Shown here: piece by piece, positions 4,758 to 5,982 of the stretch
Layout: every line of letters begins with the position of its first letter
Numbering within the stretch: the first letter of the stretch is position 1
Assembly (NCBI GenBank): GCA_021827545.1
Contig: JAKAVH010000109.1
Span: forward strand, 1-5,982
Origin: Thermoplasmata archaeon
GTDB lineage: Archaea > Thermoplasmatota > Thermoplasmata > UBA184
Length of the DNA stretch: 5,982 nucleotides
Reading direction: 5' to 3'
The notes under the pieces: model-generated
Told to the model about the DNA's origin: nothing
The model's database searches: none
What the model saw: only the letters and a program-made list of their open reading frames with translations
Made by a program: the position numbers and the translations under genes

Positions 4758-5982
4758 TCAGGGGAAGATCGGAGGGCTGGTTTGGAGAGGGCGTGGGGCG
4801 GCGGCGCCGGTGAGATCGGGCTCCATCGCCGGGTCGGAAGTGAAGAGCTCCCGCGCGCGCTCCGGGCTTCGGAAAGCCGGGAACATTCGGAGCACCCCCA
4901 CCGATCCGAAGGCGAGGACGACGACCACGGAGATGAACAGGGAGTACCACTGATCGCTGATGATTCCCAGAGCGAGCGTGAGCGTCAAGATCACCGTGGC
5001 ACTCGTCAGCCGAGTGTTCATCAGCACCGCCACGGGCCCGGCGCGCTCGCGCCCCATGAACTTCCGGGCCGTCGGGAATACTGCGGCGAACTTGAGGGCG
5101 CTCGCGGCTGCGATGATCACGAGGAGGACCACAATGTTGGCGGCGACGAACCCGATATCGACCTTGAGACCGACCGCCAGGAAGTACAGGGGAATGAAGA
5201 TCGCGAAGGAAATCTGACGGATGTTGCGCAAGAACTCCTCCCCAACGAACTGCGAAAACAGCAGTCCCAATAGAAAGACGAAGAGGATGCCCGGGACACC
5301 GACTAGGGCGGAGAGGAGCGCGAGGACCGCGAGGGAGAAGAACAGGGAGCGGGCGCTGATGTTCGTGAACAGCGCGCTCGGTGACTGCCGCGCCACGGCT
5401 TTCGATAGGTAGGGGAGGAGTATCGCCGCCGCGGCGAGAGCCCCGAGGATCCCGAGATTGAAGAGCAAGCCGGGCGTAGTAAGGAAGGTGGTCGTCGTGA
5501 CGGTGAAGTCCTCAACCAAATTGACCGAGAGTGTGGCCGCCAGAACGAGGCGGCCGAACGGGAGGTTCGCGAGGTCGTACTGCTGAAGTGTCGTATAGAC
5601 AATCGAAATGGAAGTGTCGGCGAGCGCGGTCGCCCCAATCACGCTGACCAGGAGCGGGGCATGGATTCCGTAGTAGAGGAGAACGTACAGCCCGGCGAAT
5701 GGGACAAGGAAACCGCCGAATCCCAGGACGAACGCCCTTCGGAAGTTCGTGCGAAGGAATCCGAGGTTGGTCTCAAGCCCCGCCAGAAAGACGATCAGCA
5801 GGCTTCCAAAGGTGAGGAGCGAATCCGTCCCCGTGGGGAGAGTGAAGCGGAAGAGTGAGACGAGGGCGATTCCCGCGACGATTTCGAGCGCCGTGATCGG
5901 CAACTGAGTCCATCGGGCCACGACTGCGGTGGCGACCACCGTTCCCAGGACGACCACGAGGTCCAGGTCGAACGTATTCAGT
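4758..5982 (-). CDS. CPA2-type cation/proton antiporter (Na_H_Exchanger family), N-terminus outside window
   Basis: A polytopic membrane protein with about 12-13 hydrophobic segments, like Kef/NapA-type antiporters that exchange Na+ or K+ for H+. Counting from the GTG at 5955-5957, the first segment leads into TQLPITALEIVAGI (17-30), matching the family's early QP...E..AG signature. LLIVFLAGLETNL (53-65) is the family's LLFLAGLE motif. GATALADTSIS (108-118) fits the unwound fourth helix. GRLVLAATLSVN (135-146) fits the ion-site helix, but Asn146 stands where family members have the essential Asp; Glu149 and Asp150 follow one turn later. The C-terminal 40 residues (after about 360) are a hydrophilic, Pro-rich cytosolic tail with no TrkA-N domain. 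The frame continues past the GTG (LNTFDLDL precedes it) to the window edge, so I treat the gene as truncated on the right. Its ion preference cannot be read. Confidence 0.88.
   Translation of the reverse strand, partial: LNTFDLDLVVVLGTVVATAVVARWTQLPITALEIVAGIALVSLFRFTLPTGTDSLLTFGSLLIVFLAGLETNLGFLRTNFRRAFVLGFGGFLVPFAGLYVLLYYGIHAPLLVSVIGATALADTSISIVYTTLQQYDLANLPFGRLVLAATLSVNLVEDFTVTTTTFLTTPGLLFNLGILGALAAAAILLPYLSKAVARQSPSALFTNISARSLFFSLAVLALLSALVGVPGILFVFLLGLLFSQFVGEEFLRNIRQISFAIFIPLYFLAVGLKVDIGFVAANIVVLLVIIAAASALKFAAVFPTARKFMGRERAGPVAVLMNTRLTSATVILTLTLALGIISDQWYSLFISVVVVLAFGSVGVLRMFPAFRSPERARELFTSDPAMEPDLTGAAAPRPLQTSPPIFP

Noticed and set aside
5955..5957. GTG at 5955-5957 as the true antiporter start
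   Set aside because: The frame is open to the window edge and LNTFDLDL before it continues naturally into the first membrane segment, so the real start is probably outside.
1..5982. CRISPR array, insertion sequence or integration site
   Set aside because: I saw no regularly spaced repeats, no transposase or integrase motif, and no matching direct repeats at element boundaries.

Overview
The window is very GC-rich (about two thirds GC by eye). It carries six recognisable protein genes and no rRNA, tRNA, CRISPR array or transposase that I can see. Start regions favour an archaeon. Short T/A-rich boxes (CTTATCT, TTATAG, CTTAGG) lie about 27 to 47 bases upstream of the chosen starts, strong Shine-Dalgarno sites are mostly absent, and two starts fit leaderless mRNAs. 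A high-GC relative of Thermoplasmata would fit, but this is inference, and a high-GC bacterium is not excluded.

Layout from left to right. Bases 1-432 (+) hold the C-terminal end of a TPR-repeat protein of the kind found at the end of large signalling ATPases or regulators. It converges on 481-1221 (-), a compact RNase Z-like metallo-beta-lactamase-fold hydrolase that has the metal site but no room for the tRNA-binding arm. A divergent non-coding stretch of about 500 bases (1222-1726) follows and contains an orphan promoter-like box. Next come three plus-strand genes. The first, 1727-2977, is a YcaQ/AlkX/AlkZ-type (HTH_42) DNA glycosylase with an intact Q-aromatic-D motif. After another gap of about 490 bases come 3467-3868 (VOC/glyoxalase-fold protein) and 3907-4470 (DinB-fold protein), 38 bases apart and probably co-transcribed. 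The gap at 2978-3466 may hold a weakly supported minus-strand small ORF. A convergent intergenic region (4471-4757) contains several inverted repeats. The window ends in a minus-strand CPA2-type cation/proton antiporter whose N-terminus runs off the right edge.

How the genes may work together: interstrand-crosslink or alkylation glycosylase, VOC fold and DinB fold side by side suggest protection against electrophiles or alkylating toxins, because the latter two folds often detoxify or sequester reactive compounds. No sequence evidence ties them into one pathway. I do not see a clearly new multi-gene system. The most notable points are the antiporter's missing transmembrane aspartate, the arm-less RNase Z-like enzyme, the His-to-Glu change in the DinB triad, and the structured convergent intergenic region.
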